Assembly: GCA_046757925.1 (NCBI GenBank)
Contig: JBHHZE010000042.1
Location: 1 to 31,631, forward strand
Direction: 5' to 3'
DNA: 31,631 nt
DNA from: JAZDCZ01 sp046757925
Lineage (GTDB): Bacteria; Gemmatimonadota; Gemmatimonadetes; Gemmatimonadales; GWC2-71-9
The stretch's first letter is position 1; each line of letters begins with the position of its first letter. The notes beneath the pieces are model-generated. The model was not told where the DNA came from and made no database searches. It saw only the letters and a list, made by a program, of their open reading frames with translations. Shown piece after piece: positions 23,852 to 31,631 of the stretch. The position numbers and the translations under genes were made by a program.

Positions 23852-24021
23852 ATGAATGCGTCTCCTCATGCGTTCTAGAGCCATCACCCAAGACGAGTAC
23901 ACCGAATCAATTCTAAGTTCGGGGCTCAACGGCCGGCAAGGACGGACAACGTACCATCTATCCCATCCGATCCCTCCACTCTATATTCGCCGCATCTCAG
24001 TCGTTCTAGCGAACTAGCTCG

Positions 24022-26511
24022 ATGCCTGAAGAACCTGTTCTGACACTCGTCGTGGCCACGGTTGGCCTCTTGCTCGTCGCCGCAATGGCGGCGATCGGCT
24101 TAAGGCGCCTGAACTTGCCGTTTACGGTGGGGCTGGTGGTGATCGGCATGGCCCTTGGGTGCCTCACAGGGCGAGTTGAGGCACTCGAGCCGCTGGGTGG
24201 CATCACCCTATCACCCGAACTCATTCTATTCGTCTTTCTCCCGACATTGATATTCGAGTCGGCTTACAATCTAGACGGTCGGTTGCTCGCCAAGAATATG
24301 ACTCCGGTGCTGGTACTCGCAGTACCCGGCCTGCTGATTACCACAGCCATAGTCGGAGTTCTCACATTCTTTCTGACGCCGCTTTCGTGGGGCCCGGCGC
24401 TCTTGTTCGGTGCCCTGATCGCAGCAACCGACCCGGTAGCCGTCGTGGCGCTGTTCAAGGAGGTCGGCGCACCCAAACGTCTGGCGATCCTGGTCGAAGG
24501 CGAGAGCTTGCTAAATGACGCCACCGCAATTGTAGTCTTCAGAATCCTCATGGGAGTCGTCGTTGCAGGGACATTCGGCGTAGCGACCATAGGCAGCGGC
24601 ATTGCGGATTTCGTCATCGTGTTCGCGGGCGGAATTCTGGTGGGCGGGACCATCGGCTACTTGATGGTAGCCTCTCTGCGACTGGCCGACAACGATCCGT
24701 TGGTAGAGGTGACTCTTTCAACCGTGGTAGCATATGCCGCGTTCTTGTTGGCGGATCACTATCTCCACGTCTCGGGTGTCATGGCTACCTTGGGTGCGGG
24801 GCTCGTGATCAGTACATATGGATCTACGCGGTTCACCGAGGAGACGAAATCGTACCTTCATCGGTTTTGGGAATACGCGGCGTTTGTTGCCAATAGCCTG
24901 ATCTTCCTCCTCGTGGGGATGAGTGTGAGTCTCGACCTCATTAGTAGATATCTGGTTCCCATAGGATCGATCATCCTGGTCGTTCTCTTCGCTCGAGCTG
25001 TGACGGTTTACGGCACTGCGCCGGCCATAGCCCGCATCCCAGGCAGCGAGCCGATCAGCTGGGAGTACCGGACAGTCCTGTTCTGGGGCGGTCTGAAGGG
25101 TGCGGTTGGGCTGGCTCTGGCCATGAGTTTGCCTGCCGGCTTTCCTGGCCGCGACTTGATCGTGACACTCACCCTCGGGGTGGTACTCTTCACTTTGGTG
25201 GCCGGTGGCCTCAGCACGGGGCCTCTCATCCGTGCCCTCGGTCTCGCCCGACCCAGTCTTGTGGCCCGAGTGGCACGAGCACAGGCGTGGCTGGCCGCCA
25301 AGACACAGGCCTTGGACCGGCTCGAGAACCTTGCCTCTGCCGGACACTACTCGGCTCACATCTTGAACCAACTCAGAACGGAGTACGACAACCAGATCGA
25401 TGAGGCCCGCGGCGAGCTGACTCATCTGCACCGCGAATGTGAAGCCTCTCCCAACGTCATGCTCCACGTCCTCTGGGCGGAGGCTCTTACGGTCGAAAGA
25501 TCGACCTACCGAGATCTCTTCGACCGAGGCGTGATTTCCGAGCCCGTCCTACGTGAGCTCGAGCTATCGGTCGATCTTCAGCGAGACAACCTCGAGCGGG
25601 GGAACCTACCCGCATCGATACCTTCAGTGCCCCCCATCGAGGTTCGGATTGAGAGCACGATTGTCGGCATGGTGGGATGGTTAGCCCCTCGATCCCGCTT
25701 CGTCGAGCGCAATAGGCGACGGGCGCTCGCGGCGAAGTACGAACATCAGGCAGCGATCCTCGCGGCCAGCGAACGCGTCGTCACTCAGCTCGAGCAGCTG
25801 GCAGGATTGAGCGGTGCCGATCCCGCCGTGGAAGCCCAGTGTCGCAGCGCTTTTGAGGAACGCACTAGCACCACCATGGGGCGACTCGACACAATCGCGG
25901 AGCACTTCCCCGAATACGTGCAAGCCGTCCAGACACAGACCGTGCGCCGCATCGTGCTAGACGCCGAGGCCGATGCAATTGAAAGCCTGGCCGCAGTGGG
26001 CGGTATTCCCGGGGCCGTGGCTGAAGCTGCCAGATCGGGAGTCGAGCTGGCCCAGCGCGAACTCGCCCGGCAGCCGTTGTCTGCGCTGGAATCGTCCCCC
26101 GAAGAACTCTTGCGACGAGTTCCGATGTTTCAGGAACTCGGCGAGGCGGACCTGCGCAAGGTGGCAGCTCAGCTCGTGCCGCGTACCGCCTTGGCCGGCG
26201 AATCTGTCATCCGCCAAGGCGAGCGAGGGACATCGTTGTTTCTCATCGCACGCGGAGTGGTTGCGGTGCTGATTTGTAGGAATGGTGAGCCGCCGGTGCG
26301 CGTTGCATCGCTCCACGCCGGTGAGTTCTTCGGGGAGATGGCGTTGTTGACCGATGAGCCGAGAAGCGCGACCGTGACTGCCGCAACCGATTGTCGCCTG
26401 TTCGAACTGTCGAAACGTGACGTCGAAGCACTGTGCCATTCTAGCACAGGAGTGACTGAGGCCCTCGAGCGTGCGGCCACGGCCCGGGCCGCCCCGGCAG
26501 ACATGGCGTAG
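24022..26511 (+). CDS. CPA1 Na+/H+ antiporter with C-terminal cyclic-nucleotide-binding domain
   Basis: An 829-residue membrane antiporter. Residues 1-410 hold about twelve spans with CPA1/NhaP hallmarks: FVFLPTLIFESAYNLD, AATDPVAVVALFKEVGAP, and VEGESLLNDATAIVVF (the ion-binding Asn-Asp pair). A long helical cytoplasmic part follows (about 410-690). The C-terminus (about 699-815) is a cNMP-binding fold with a complete phosphate-binding cassette, GEFFGEMALLTDEPRSATV (Gly-Glu and Arg conserved). The layout recalls plant SOS1-like and some bacterial NhaP-type exchangers. Control of ion transport by cAMP, c-di-AMP or another nucleotide is plausible; the ligand is not shown. ATG 24022 has only a weak ribosome binding site. 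It ends five bases before a convergent tRNA-Glu gene. Confidence 0.9.
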   Translation: MPEEPVLTLVVATVGLLLVAAMAAIGLRRLNLPFTVGLVVIGMALGCLTGRVEALEPLGGITLSPELILFVFLPTLIFESAYNLDGRLLAKNMTPVLVLAVPGLLITTAIVGVLTFFLTPLSWGPALLFGALIAATDPVAVVALFKEVGAPKRLAILVEGESLLNDATAIVVFRILMGVVVAGTFGVATIGSGIADFVIVFAGGILVGGTIGYLMVASLRLADNDPLVEVTLSTVVAYAAFLLADHYLHVSGVMATLGAGLVISTYGSTRFTEETKSYLHRFWEYAAFVANSLIFLLVGMSVSLDLISRYLVPIGSIILVVLFARAVTVYGTAPAIARIPGSEPISWEYRTVLFWGGLKGAVGLALAMSLPAGFPGRDLIVTLTLGVVLFTLVAGGLSTGPLIRALGLARPSLVARVARAQAWLAAKTQALDRLENLASAGHYSAHILNQLRTEYDNQIDEARGELTHLHRECEASPNVMLHVLWAEALTVERSTYRDLFDRGVISEPVLRELELSVDLQRDNLERGNLPASIPSVPPIEVRIESTIVGMVGWLAPRSRFVERNRRRALAAKYEHQAAILAASERVVTQLEQLAGLSGADPAVEAQCRSAFEERTSTTMGRLDTIAEHFPEYVQAVQTQTVRRIVLDAEADAIESLAAVGGIPGAVAEAARSGVELAQRELARQPLSALESSPEELLRRVPMFQELGEADLRKVAAQLVPRTALAGESVIRQGERGTSLFLIARGVVAVLICRNGEPPVRVASLHAGEFFGEMALLTDEPRSATVTAATDCRLFELSKRDVEALCHSSTGVTEALERAATARAAPADMA

Positions 26512-26516
26512 CGGAG

Positions 26517-26588
26517 TGCCCCCAAGGGGAGTCGAACCCCTGTCACCACCTTGAAAGAGTGGTGTCCTGACCGCTAGACGATGGGGGC
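26517..26588 (-). tRNA. tRNA-Glu (anticodon TTC)
   Basis: A complete cloverleaf of 72 nt on the minus strand. The acceptor stem is GCCCCCA with TGGGGGC and the discriminator is A. The anticodon stem CCACT/GGTGG carries loop CTTTCAA, giving anticodon TTC. The T stem is AGGGG/CCCCT with loop TTCGACT. CCA is not encoded. It lies 36 bases downstream of the second tRNA-Glu gene, probably in one transcript. Confidence 0.95.
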
Positions 26589-26624
26589 CAAATGACCGAG
26601 AGCCGCTGGGCGGCCTGAGAGCAG

Positions 26625-26697
26625 TAGCGGTAACGGGATTCGAACCCGTGTTTCAGCCTTGAGAGGGCTGCGTCCTTGTCCCCTAGACGATACCGCC
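26625..26697 (-). tRNA. tRNA-Glu (anticodon CTC)
   Basis: A complete cloverleaf of 73 nt on the minus strand. The acceptor stem is GGCGGTA with TACCGCT (terminal G-T wobble) and the discriminator is A. The anticodon loop CTCTCAA gives anticodon CTC. The T stem is ACGGG/CCCGT with loop TTCGAAT. It is upstream of tRNA-Glu(TTC) on the same strand. CCA is not encoded. Confidence 0.95.
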
Positions 26698-27040
26698 GTG
26701 CCTGCCGCACAAGAGGTGGCGGGGAAGAATATCACTTGCTACCTGCGGTCGGCGCAAGGCACAGTGGAATCCGACCTGTACAGGGGTGCCCTCGCCGTCC
26801 GATCTCCTACCTAAGTTAATGTTTCACTGGCGCTTAGCACTCTACGCCGCCAATCCAAGCTGATGCGTCGGCTCACCACGCGGTGAGACATTCATGCAAA
26901 GTTCATATCCGCTTAACAGTCGGAGGGTGAACCTCTTTGAGTTATGTCCGGCCGCAGGGGAGGTTTTGCCCGATCACACCGGCCGTCTTCAGAACCAAGC
27001 CAGAGTTTGACGAGCAAGCAGCGACATACTGGGGAACACT
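26698..27040. promoter_or_regulatory. intergenic region with a short hairpin, upstream of the cytochrome operon
   Basis: A 343-base non-coding space between the tRNA-Glu pair (minus) and the cytochrome gene (plus). It must hold both promoters. A perfect six-base-pair hairpin, CTCACC/GGTGAG with loop ACGC, is at 26872-26887 and could be an operator or a leader structure. I see no clear -35/-10 pair and no gene. Confidence 0.4.
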
Positions 27041-29062
27041 ATGACAGGAGTACCACAAAGCCTTCACTCAAAAGCAGCCGAGTGGCAGCACAAACTGCTC
27101 GCTTGCGTCGCCGGATTGCTGACATTCGAGGTTCTGACCGGACTCTCGATATACCTGCTACCCTTCAGCGTACCGAACCAGATCATGGTTCTGCTGCATA
27201 CCGTTGCCGGCCTAATCTTTGTAGCCCCCTTCCTCTATTACCAGATCAGACACTGGCTGATATACAGAGCGACCAGACTCAATCATTACAAACTCACCGG
27301 ATACTTTGCGATGTTGTCCACTACGGTCGCCGTAGTGTCTGGAATCGTGGTGACCGTCCAAGCGGTGTTCGGATTGAAGATCAGTTATGCCTGGGACCTT
27401 GCGCACATTGTTGCTACTTTCGCCGTTATTGCATCAGCGCTACCGCACGTCTTGTTGTTGATACTACGGAACGTCAAGGGGCGGCAAGCTGAGGCCATTA
27501 AGGTTCGGGCGGCGGAAGTGCGATTTGTCATGGGGACTCTTGCGTTGGTCGTACCAACGTTTGCAGTTCTGGCGCTAGCAATCTACGCGTACGAGCCGGT
27601 CAAGCTCACGAACGAATTCCCCGATGACTACAGTTATTCTCTGGGGCCGGATCGACCGTTCGCTCCCAGTCTCGCTCGCACAAACACCGGTGGGGCGTTC
27701 GACGCGCGTTCTCTCGGAAGGTCACAAACCTGTGGCAAGTCACGCTGCCACGACCAGGTCGCGCGCGAGTGGGAGGTCAGTGCCCATCGGTACTCGGCCA
27801 TGGATCCCGCATTCCAAGCGGTCCAGAAAGTCATGGCAAAGCAGAACGGTCCCGAATCTACCCGCTACTGCGGCGGCTGCCACGATCCGATATCCCTGTT
27901 CTCTGGTGCCAAGAACATCTTCGCCAAGGATCTGACCAACCAGACGGGGTATCAGGAGGGAGTATCCTGCATCGTCTGCCATTCCATCAAGGAAACTGAT
28001 ATCAAGGGGAATGCCGCCTACGTTCTCACGCAACCACGGCAGTACATGTTCGAGATGCGCGACGGCAGAGCAGCTCAGTTCGTTAGCGACTTTCTGATCC
28101 GATCCTATCCTAAGCATCATGTAAAGAGCCTGGAACATCGGTTGTTCAAGAGCCCGGAGTTCTGTGCCGCCTGTCACAAGCAATTCATCGATGAAGAAGT
28201 GAACCAGGTCGGTTGGGTACAGCTACAGAACCAGTACGACAACTGGCGCAAGAGCCGTTGGAACCACCCCGGCGATCCGAGAAAGACTATTGAGTGTCGC
28301 GAGTGCCATATGCCGCTGACAGATTCACACGATCCTGCAAGTGGCGATGATGCCGATTACAACCGTTCCGCGAAAGACGGAAAGCACAGAAATCATAGGT
28401 TCCTGGCCGCCAATCAATTCGTGCCAACCGCTCTAGACCTACCAGGTGCCAAAGAACATGTCGAACTCACAAACAAGTGGTTGCGAGGCGACATAGACAT
28501 CCCCGAGATTGAAGACAAGTGGCGTAGCGGGCCCGCCATTCCAGTGGAGCTGGTGGTACCACAGCAGGTTTCGCCGGGGCAGGAGATAGATTTGCACGCG
28601 GTTATCTCGAGCAACAAACCGGGACACGACTTTCCCACAGGCCCGCTGGACATCATCCAAGCCTGGGTGGAACTCACGGTCAAAGATCAGGACGGTCGCA
28701 TGGTATTCCATTCCGGTCTGTTGGACGACCAGAATTTTGTCGAGCCTGGTACGTTCATGTTCAAGGTCGAGGCCGTGGATCAATACGGCAAACTCATCGA
28801 TCGCCACAATCTCTGGGAGATGGTAGGTGTCCGCTACCGCAGATCGCTATTCCCCGGTTTCTCGGACAAAGCCGAATACAGCTTCAGGGCACCCGATAAC
28901 GGCGCTACCGAACTACACGTGAGCGCCAAGGTGCAATACCGCAAGGCAGACCAGTTCTTCCTGAACTTCCTATTCGGGAAGGATGCCGGAGTAACCGCTC
29001 CCGTTACAACAATATCTCAGGCGACGACGGATATCAGCTTGTCGTCTGCTAGCACGCGCTGA
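27041..29062 (+). CDS. membrane-anchored pentaheme cytochrome c with cytochrome b-like N-terminus
   Basis: A 673-residue protein. The first 190 residues hold about five membrane spans with histidines well placed for heme b (VLLHTVAG, LAHIVAT, LPHVLLL). The following exported region has five heme c sites: CGKSRCH (near residue 230, a CX4CH spacing), CGGCH (near 277), CIVCH (near 309), CAACH (near 374) and CRECH (near 418). After residue 480 comes a beta-rich domain (IPVELVVPQQVSPGQEIDLH). It probably takes electrons from the quinol pool and passes them to a periplasmic partner. ATG 27041 has GGGGA about six bases upstream. It overlaps the next gene by one base (TGATG). No close named family is recognised. 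Confidence 0.85.
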   Translation: MTGVPQSLHSKAAEWQHKLLACVAGLLTFEVLTGLSIYLLPFSVPNQIMVLLHTVAGLIFVAPFLYYQIRHWLIYRATRLNHYKLTGYFAMLSTTVAVVSGIVVTVQAVFGLKISYAWDLAHIVATFAVIASALPHVLLLILRNVKGRQAEAIKVRAAEVRFVMGTLALVVPTFAVLALAIYAYEPVKLTNEFPDDYSYSLGPDRPFAPSLARTNTGGAFDARSLGRSQTCGKSRCHDQVAREWEVSAHRYSAMDPAFQAVQKVMAKQNGPESTRYCGGCHDPISLFSGAKNIFAKDLTNQTGYQEGVSCIVCHSIKETDIKGNAAYVLTQPRQYMFEMRDGRAAQFVSDFLIRSYPKHHVKSLEHRLFKSPEFCAACHKQFIDEEVNQVGWVQLQNQYDNWRKSRWNHPGDPRKTIECRECHMPLTDSHDPASGDDADYNRSAKDGKHRNHRFLAANQFVPTALDLPGAKEHVELTNKWLRGDIDIPEIEDKWRSGPAIPVELVVPQQVSPGQEIDLHAVISSNKPGHDFPTGPLDIIQAWVELTVKDQDGRMVFHSGLLDDQNFVEPGTFMFKVEAVDQYGKLIDRHNLWEMVGVRYRRSLFPGFSDKAEYSFRAPDNGATELHVSAKVQYRKADQFFLNFLFGKDAGVTAPVTTISQATTDISLSSASTR

Positions 29063-30876
29063 TGCCACAGCTCAACTTCTTCACGAATCGAAGACGACGG
29101 CTTGCCATCACCGCAGTCTTGGCCGGGGTCTTTCTCATGGCTACGGCTGCAGTAGTGTCGTTGGCGCTAGCGCCGGAAAACGAATACAAACCCGGCGAGG
29201 CGTTGGAGGGTCTGACATCGAATCTGAACCGCGCGCTGCCGGACGATTATCCGCGTATCACTTTCACTGACGCCACGCGAAAGTCCGGGATCGAATTTCG
29301 GCACTTTTGGGGGAAGCGTTCGACTCAGTTACCCGAAGATATGGGTTCCGGCGCTGCATGGGGAGACTACGACAATGACGGGTGGGTGGATCTGTTTGTG
29401 GCCAACGAAGTCGGTCCGCTCACAATGTCAGACGATGCTAAGGTGAGATCACCTGCACGATCCATCTTATACCGTAACAATGGTGATGGAACTTTCACTG
29501 ATGTCACGGACTCGGCTAGAATCGATCACCGAACAATGGGTATGGCGCCGGCCTGGGCCGATTACGATAACGACGGATTGTTGGATCTCTTCGTCTCCTC
29601 GTTCGGCACGAACTCACTGTTCCACAACAACGGTGACGGGACGTTTACCGATCAAACAGCGGCAGCCGGCATGGGTGACGCTGAAGGATTCTGGACCGGT
29701 GCGTCCTGGGGCGATTTCAATCGCGATGGGTTCGTGGACCTGTACGTCACCGGTTACGTCAAATACGCGCATCGCGATAGCACGGCTACAGCACTCCAAT
29801 ACGACGTTGAGGTACCTACCAGCATCAACCCATCCTCTTTCGCGCCCGAGCGCAACCTGCTTTACCGCAATAACGGAGACGGTACCTTCCGTGAAATAGC
29901 AGCCGAGGCCGGCGTGACGGGCCGCAGTGGCAGGAGCCTTTCTGCGAGCTGGACCGATTTCGACGGCGATGGATGGCCCGACCTCTACGTGGCCAACGAT
30001 GTGTCTGACAATGTCCTATTCAGAAACCGCGGCGACGGGACGTTCGACGAGATCAGCAATGAAGCTTGGGTGGCCGACTATCGCGGCGCCATGGGGATAG
30101 CGATCGGCGACTGGGATGGTGATGGCGACCAGGACATGTTCGTCACCCACTGGATCGCTCAGGAGAACGCACTGTACAACAACCTGCTCAGTCAATTCAC
30201 AGCAGTGGACAGACCGCCGGATAACCTGGTTCACTTCAGCGACCAGGCGGACCGTTTCGGCCTCGGACAGATCGCCCTCGACTTTGTGGGTTGGGGCACG
30301 TCGTTCTTTGATTACGATAACGACGGGAGGCTCGATCTCTTTGTCGCAAACGGGAGCACCTTCCAGCAGCTCGACGATCCGAGCATTCTAATCCCAATGC
30401 GCGATCAACTGTTCTGGAACCGTAGTAATGAGGACGGCTTTTTCGATGTGTCCGCTGTGAGCGGCGGCTACTTCCTCGGTCGGTCGGTCGGTCGAGGTGC
30501 CGCCTTCGCGGACTACGACAACGATGGCGACATGGACGTTTTTGTCGTGAACAACGGAGGTCGGGCCACCTTATTGCGCAATGAATCGAGTTCCTCGAAT
30601 CACTGGATCGAGGTCAAGCTGGAAGGCCGCGCCAGCAATCGCAGCGCTATCGGGGCGCTTGTTCGTATCGTAGCGGCGGGCGATGTGCAGATCCGGGAAA
30701 TCGGCGTGCAGAGTTCGTACCTGTCGCAGAATAGCAGTATTGTTCATTTCGGACTCGGCGGACGCGATACGATCGACTCTCTGATAATCCGTTGGCCGAG
30801 CGGAATCCAGCGGATCACTACGGGAGTGCCGGCCGATCGACTACTGAGAGTAATCGAAGATGGCCAACCGCACTGA
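29062..30876 (+). CDS. CRTAC1-like FG-GAP/VCBS repeat protein with ASPIC/UnbV domain
   Basis: A 604-residue exported protein with an N-terminal hydrophobic anchor or signal (LAITAVLAGVFLMATAAVVS). Seven calcium-binding-type repeats follow, each with a DxDxDGxxDLFV core (for example DYDNDGWVDLFVANE, DFNRDGFVDLYVTGY, DWDGDGDQDMFVTHW), interleaved with LYRNNGDGTF turns: a beta-propeller. The C-terminal 90 residues are an ASPIC/UnbV domain (HWIEVKLEGRASNRSAIGAL, then VQSSYLSQNS and HFGLG). It is placed between the multiheme cytochrome (one-base overlap) and a TPR protein (17-base overlap), a pairing seen often in such genomes. Its role, perhaps extracellular binding or electron-transfer scaffolding, is unknown. 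Confidence 0.9.
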   Translation: MPQLNFFTNRRRRLAITAVLAGVFLMATAAVVSLALAPENEYKPGEALEGLTSNLNRALPDDYPRITFTDATRKSGIEFRHFWGKRSTQLPEDMGSGAAWGDYDNDGWVDLFVANEVGPLTMSDDAKVRSPARSILYRNNGDGTFTDVTDSARIDHRTMGMAPAWADYDNDGLLDLFVSSFGTNSLFHNNGDGTFTDQTAAAGMGDAEGFWTGASWGDFNRDGFVDLYVTGYVKYAHRDSTATALQYDVEVPTSINPSSFAPERNLLYRNNGDGTFREIAAEAGVTGRSGRSLSASWTDFDGDGWPDLYVANDVSDNVLFRNRGDGTFDEISNEAWVADYRGAMGIAIGDWDGDGDQDMFVTHWIAQENALYNNLLSQFTAVDRPPDNLVHFSDQADRFGLGQIALDFVGWGTSFFDYDNDGRLDLFVANGSTFQQLDDPSILIPMRDQLFWNRSNEDGFFDVSAVSGGYFLGRSVGRGAAFADYDNDGDMDVFVVNNGGRATLLRNESSSSNHWIEVKLEGRASNRSAIGALVRIVAAGDVQIREIGVQSSYLSQNSSIVHFGLGGRDTIDSLIIRWPSGIQRITTGVPADRLLRVIEDGQPH

Positions 30877-31631
30877 GTCCGGATCTCGACGGTCGATCGG
30901 GCGAACATTACTGATCTTTTTGGGCATCCTGGCTCTTTTGTTCGCACTAATAGGATTGCTCAAGAACCGACAAGCCGATGTCGCAATCAGCGACATAAAC
31001 AACGGCCAGAACCGCAAGCAGGTTCAACAGTTCTGGGAATATTACAAACTGGCGACTAGAGATCGTATTGCGGGACGGATGGACCTGGCGGCGCGTAACT
31101 ACGAGCTGGCACTGGAAATCGATGCGCACCACGCGAACAGTCTTTACTACTTAGGCAATATCTATCTCCACCAGGGGCAGTTCACTCTAGCTCGGACCGT
31201 ATGGGAAAAGCTCCTGACAATAAACCCCAATAGCGCTCGTGCGCACTCACGCCTCGGTGACATGTTCCTGTGCCTGAGCCCCGACAGTCTCTTCAATCTC
31301 GAGCGCGCCGAGCGGGAGTTCTTGCAAGCTCACGAAGTCAACCGGGTGGAAACAGGCCCGCTCATCAAGCTAGGGCAAGTAGCGTTGTTACGAGGCGATT
31401 TCGATAGCGCTCTATCACTGTTTGACGCTGTGACTCGTACAAATGCAGCCAGCATTGAAGCACATTTTTTCGAGGGCTTCATAGCCTGGAAGCGGGACAG
31501 TCTACCGCTAGCCACCGCACTGTTCGCCCGTGCCGTCGGACCGGCAACCGCTCCCAACCAGCTCCCCGGAGGCTCACGCGAAGGGGACACCAAGTCGGGA
31601 AATGCACCAACGCTGGGCGAGAACGAATGGT
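30860..31631 (+). CDS. TPR protein with N-terminal membrane anchor (3' end outside window)
   Basis: A frame open from ATG 30860 to the window edge (257 codons so far), starting within the end of the CRTAC1-like gene. After a short basic N-terminus there is one membrane segment (LLIFLGILALLFALIGLL). Tetratricopeptide repeats follow, for example GRMDLAARNYELALEIDAHH, SLYYLGNIYLHQGQFTLART, VWEKLLTINPNSARAH and GDFDSALSLFDAVTRTNAAS. TPR proteins act as binding scaffolds; here the partner is probably one of the two upstream operon products. The weak GAGAG upstream and the 17-base overlap suggest translational coupling. Confidence 0.85.
   Translation, partial: MANRTESGSRRSIGRTLLIFLGILALLFALIGLLKNRQADVAISDINNGQNRKQVQQFWEYYKLATRDRIAGRMDLAARNYELALEIDAHHANSLYYLGNIYLHQGQFTLARTVWEKLLTINPNSARAHSRLGDMFLCLSPDSLFNLERAEREFLQAHEVNRVETGPLIKLGQVALLRGDFDSALSLFDAVTRTNAASIEAHFFEGFIAWKRDSLPLATALFARAVGPATAPNQLPGGSREGDTKSGNAPTLGENEW

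Noticed and set aside
24718..25467. Long minus-strand open frame (249 codons) inside the antiporter gene
   Set aside because: Antisense shadow of the antiporter coding region; composition rich in His, Gln and Arg without any recognisable motif.
1..31631. CRISPR arrays, insertion sequences, integrase/att sites or phage genes
   Set aside because: No direct repeats of CRISPR size, no transposase or integrase-like protein and no terminal inverted repeats were seen; the tRNA genes show no duplicated 3' ends nearby.

Overview
The window looks like a chromosomal stretch of a moderately GC-rich bacterium outside the well-studied proteobacterial aromatic degraders. The mix of a DUF5916 outer-membrane-type protein, CRTAC1/UnbV and TPR proteins, a lipoprotein amidohydrolase, a DUF3179 protein and frequent GTG/TTG starts would fit Gemmatimonadota, Acidobacteriota or a similar phylum. 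This is an inference from gene content; no marker gene settles it. I see no insertion sequence, phage gene or CRISPR array.

Left part (1-7.2 kb): a tRNA-Lys(CTT), a DinB/DUF1572 protein, small hypothetical genes, a CapA-type protein divergent from a large DUF5916 protein, and a lipoprotein amidohydrolase preceded by an unusual pyrimidine-rich tract (purine-rich on the gene's strand).

Middle-left (7.2-13.6 kb, plus strand): a tightly packed run of a fatty acid hydroxylase/sterol desaturase-like protein, a 12-TM NnrS/heme-copper-oxidase-like membrane protein, a MIP18/DUF59 Fe-S assembly factor and a DUF2249 protein. It is followed by a three-gene enzyme cassette: an asparagine-synthase-like ATPase domain protein without the N-terminal glutaminase cysteine, a radical SAM protein and a flavin-dependent-halogenase-like protein. 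The job of this cassette is not known to me.

Centre (13.6-21.6 kb, minus strand): the highlight is a compact nine-gene operon for anaerobic benzoyl-CoA degradation. In transcription order it holds a TetR/KstR2-like regulator, 6-oxocyclohexene-carbonyl-CoA hydrolase (oah), cyclohexadienoyl-CoA hydratase (dch), the ATP-dependent class I benzoyl-CoA reductase (bcrC, bcrB, bcrA, bcrD), a 110-residue cysteine-containing protein of unknown role, and 6-hydroxycyclohexene-carbonyl-CoA dehydrogenase (had). Together these convert benzoyl-CoA to 3-hydroxypimelyl-CoA. Neighbouring genes overlap or sit at most 13 bases apart. A near-perfect 26-bp palindrome lies on a recognisable promoter directly upstream of the tetR gene, which predicts autoregulated control by a CoA-thioester-responsive repressor. 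The hydrolase carries an unexpected C-terminal zinc ribbon. No ferredoxin, ferredoxin reductase or benzoate-CoA ligase gene is present in the window.

Right part (21.7-31.6 kb): a DUF2231 membrane/TPR protein, a DUF3179 protein, a CPA1 Na+/H+ antiporter with a cyclic-nucleotide-binding tail, two tRNA-Glu genes (TTC and CTC), and an overlapping operon of a membrane-anchored pentaheme cytochrome, a CRTAC1/UnbV repeat protein and a TPR protein that runs off the end of the window.
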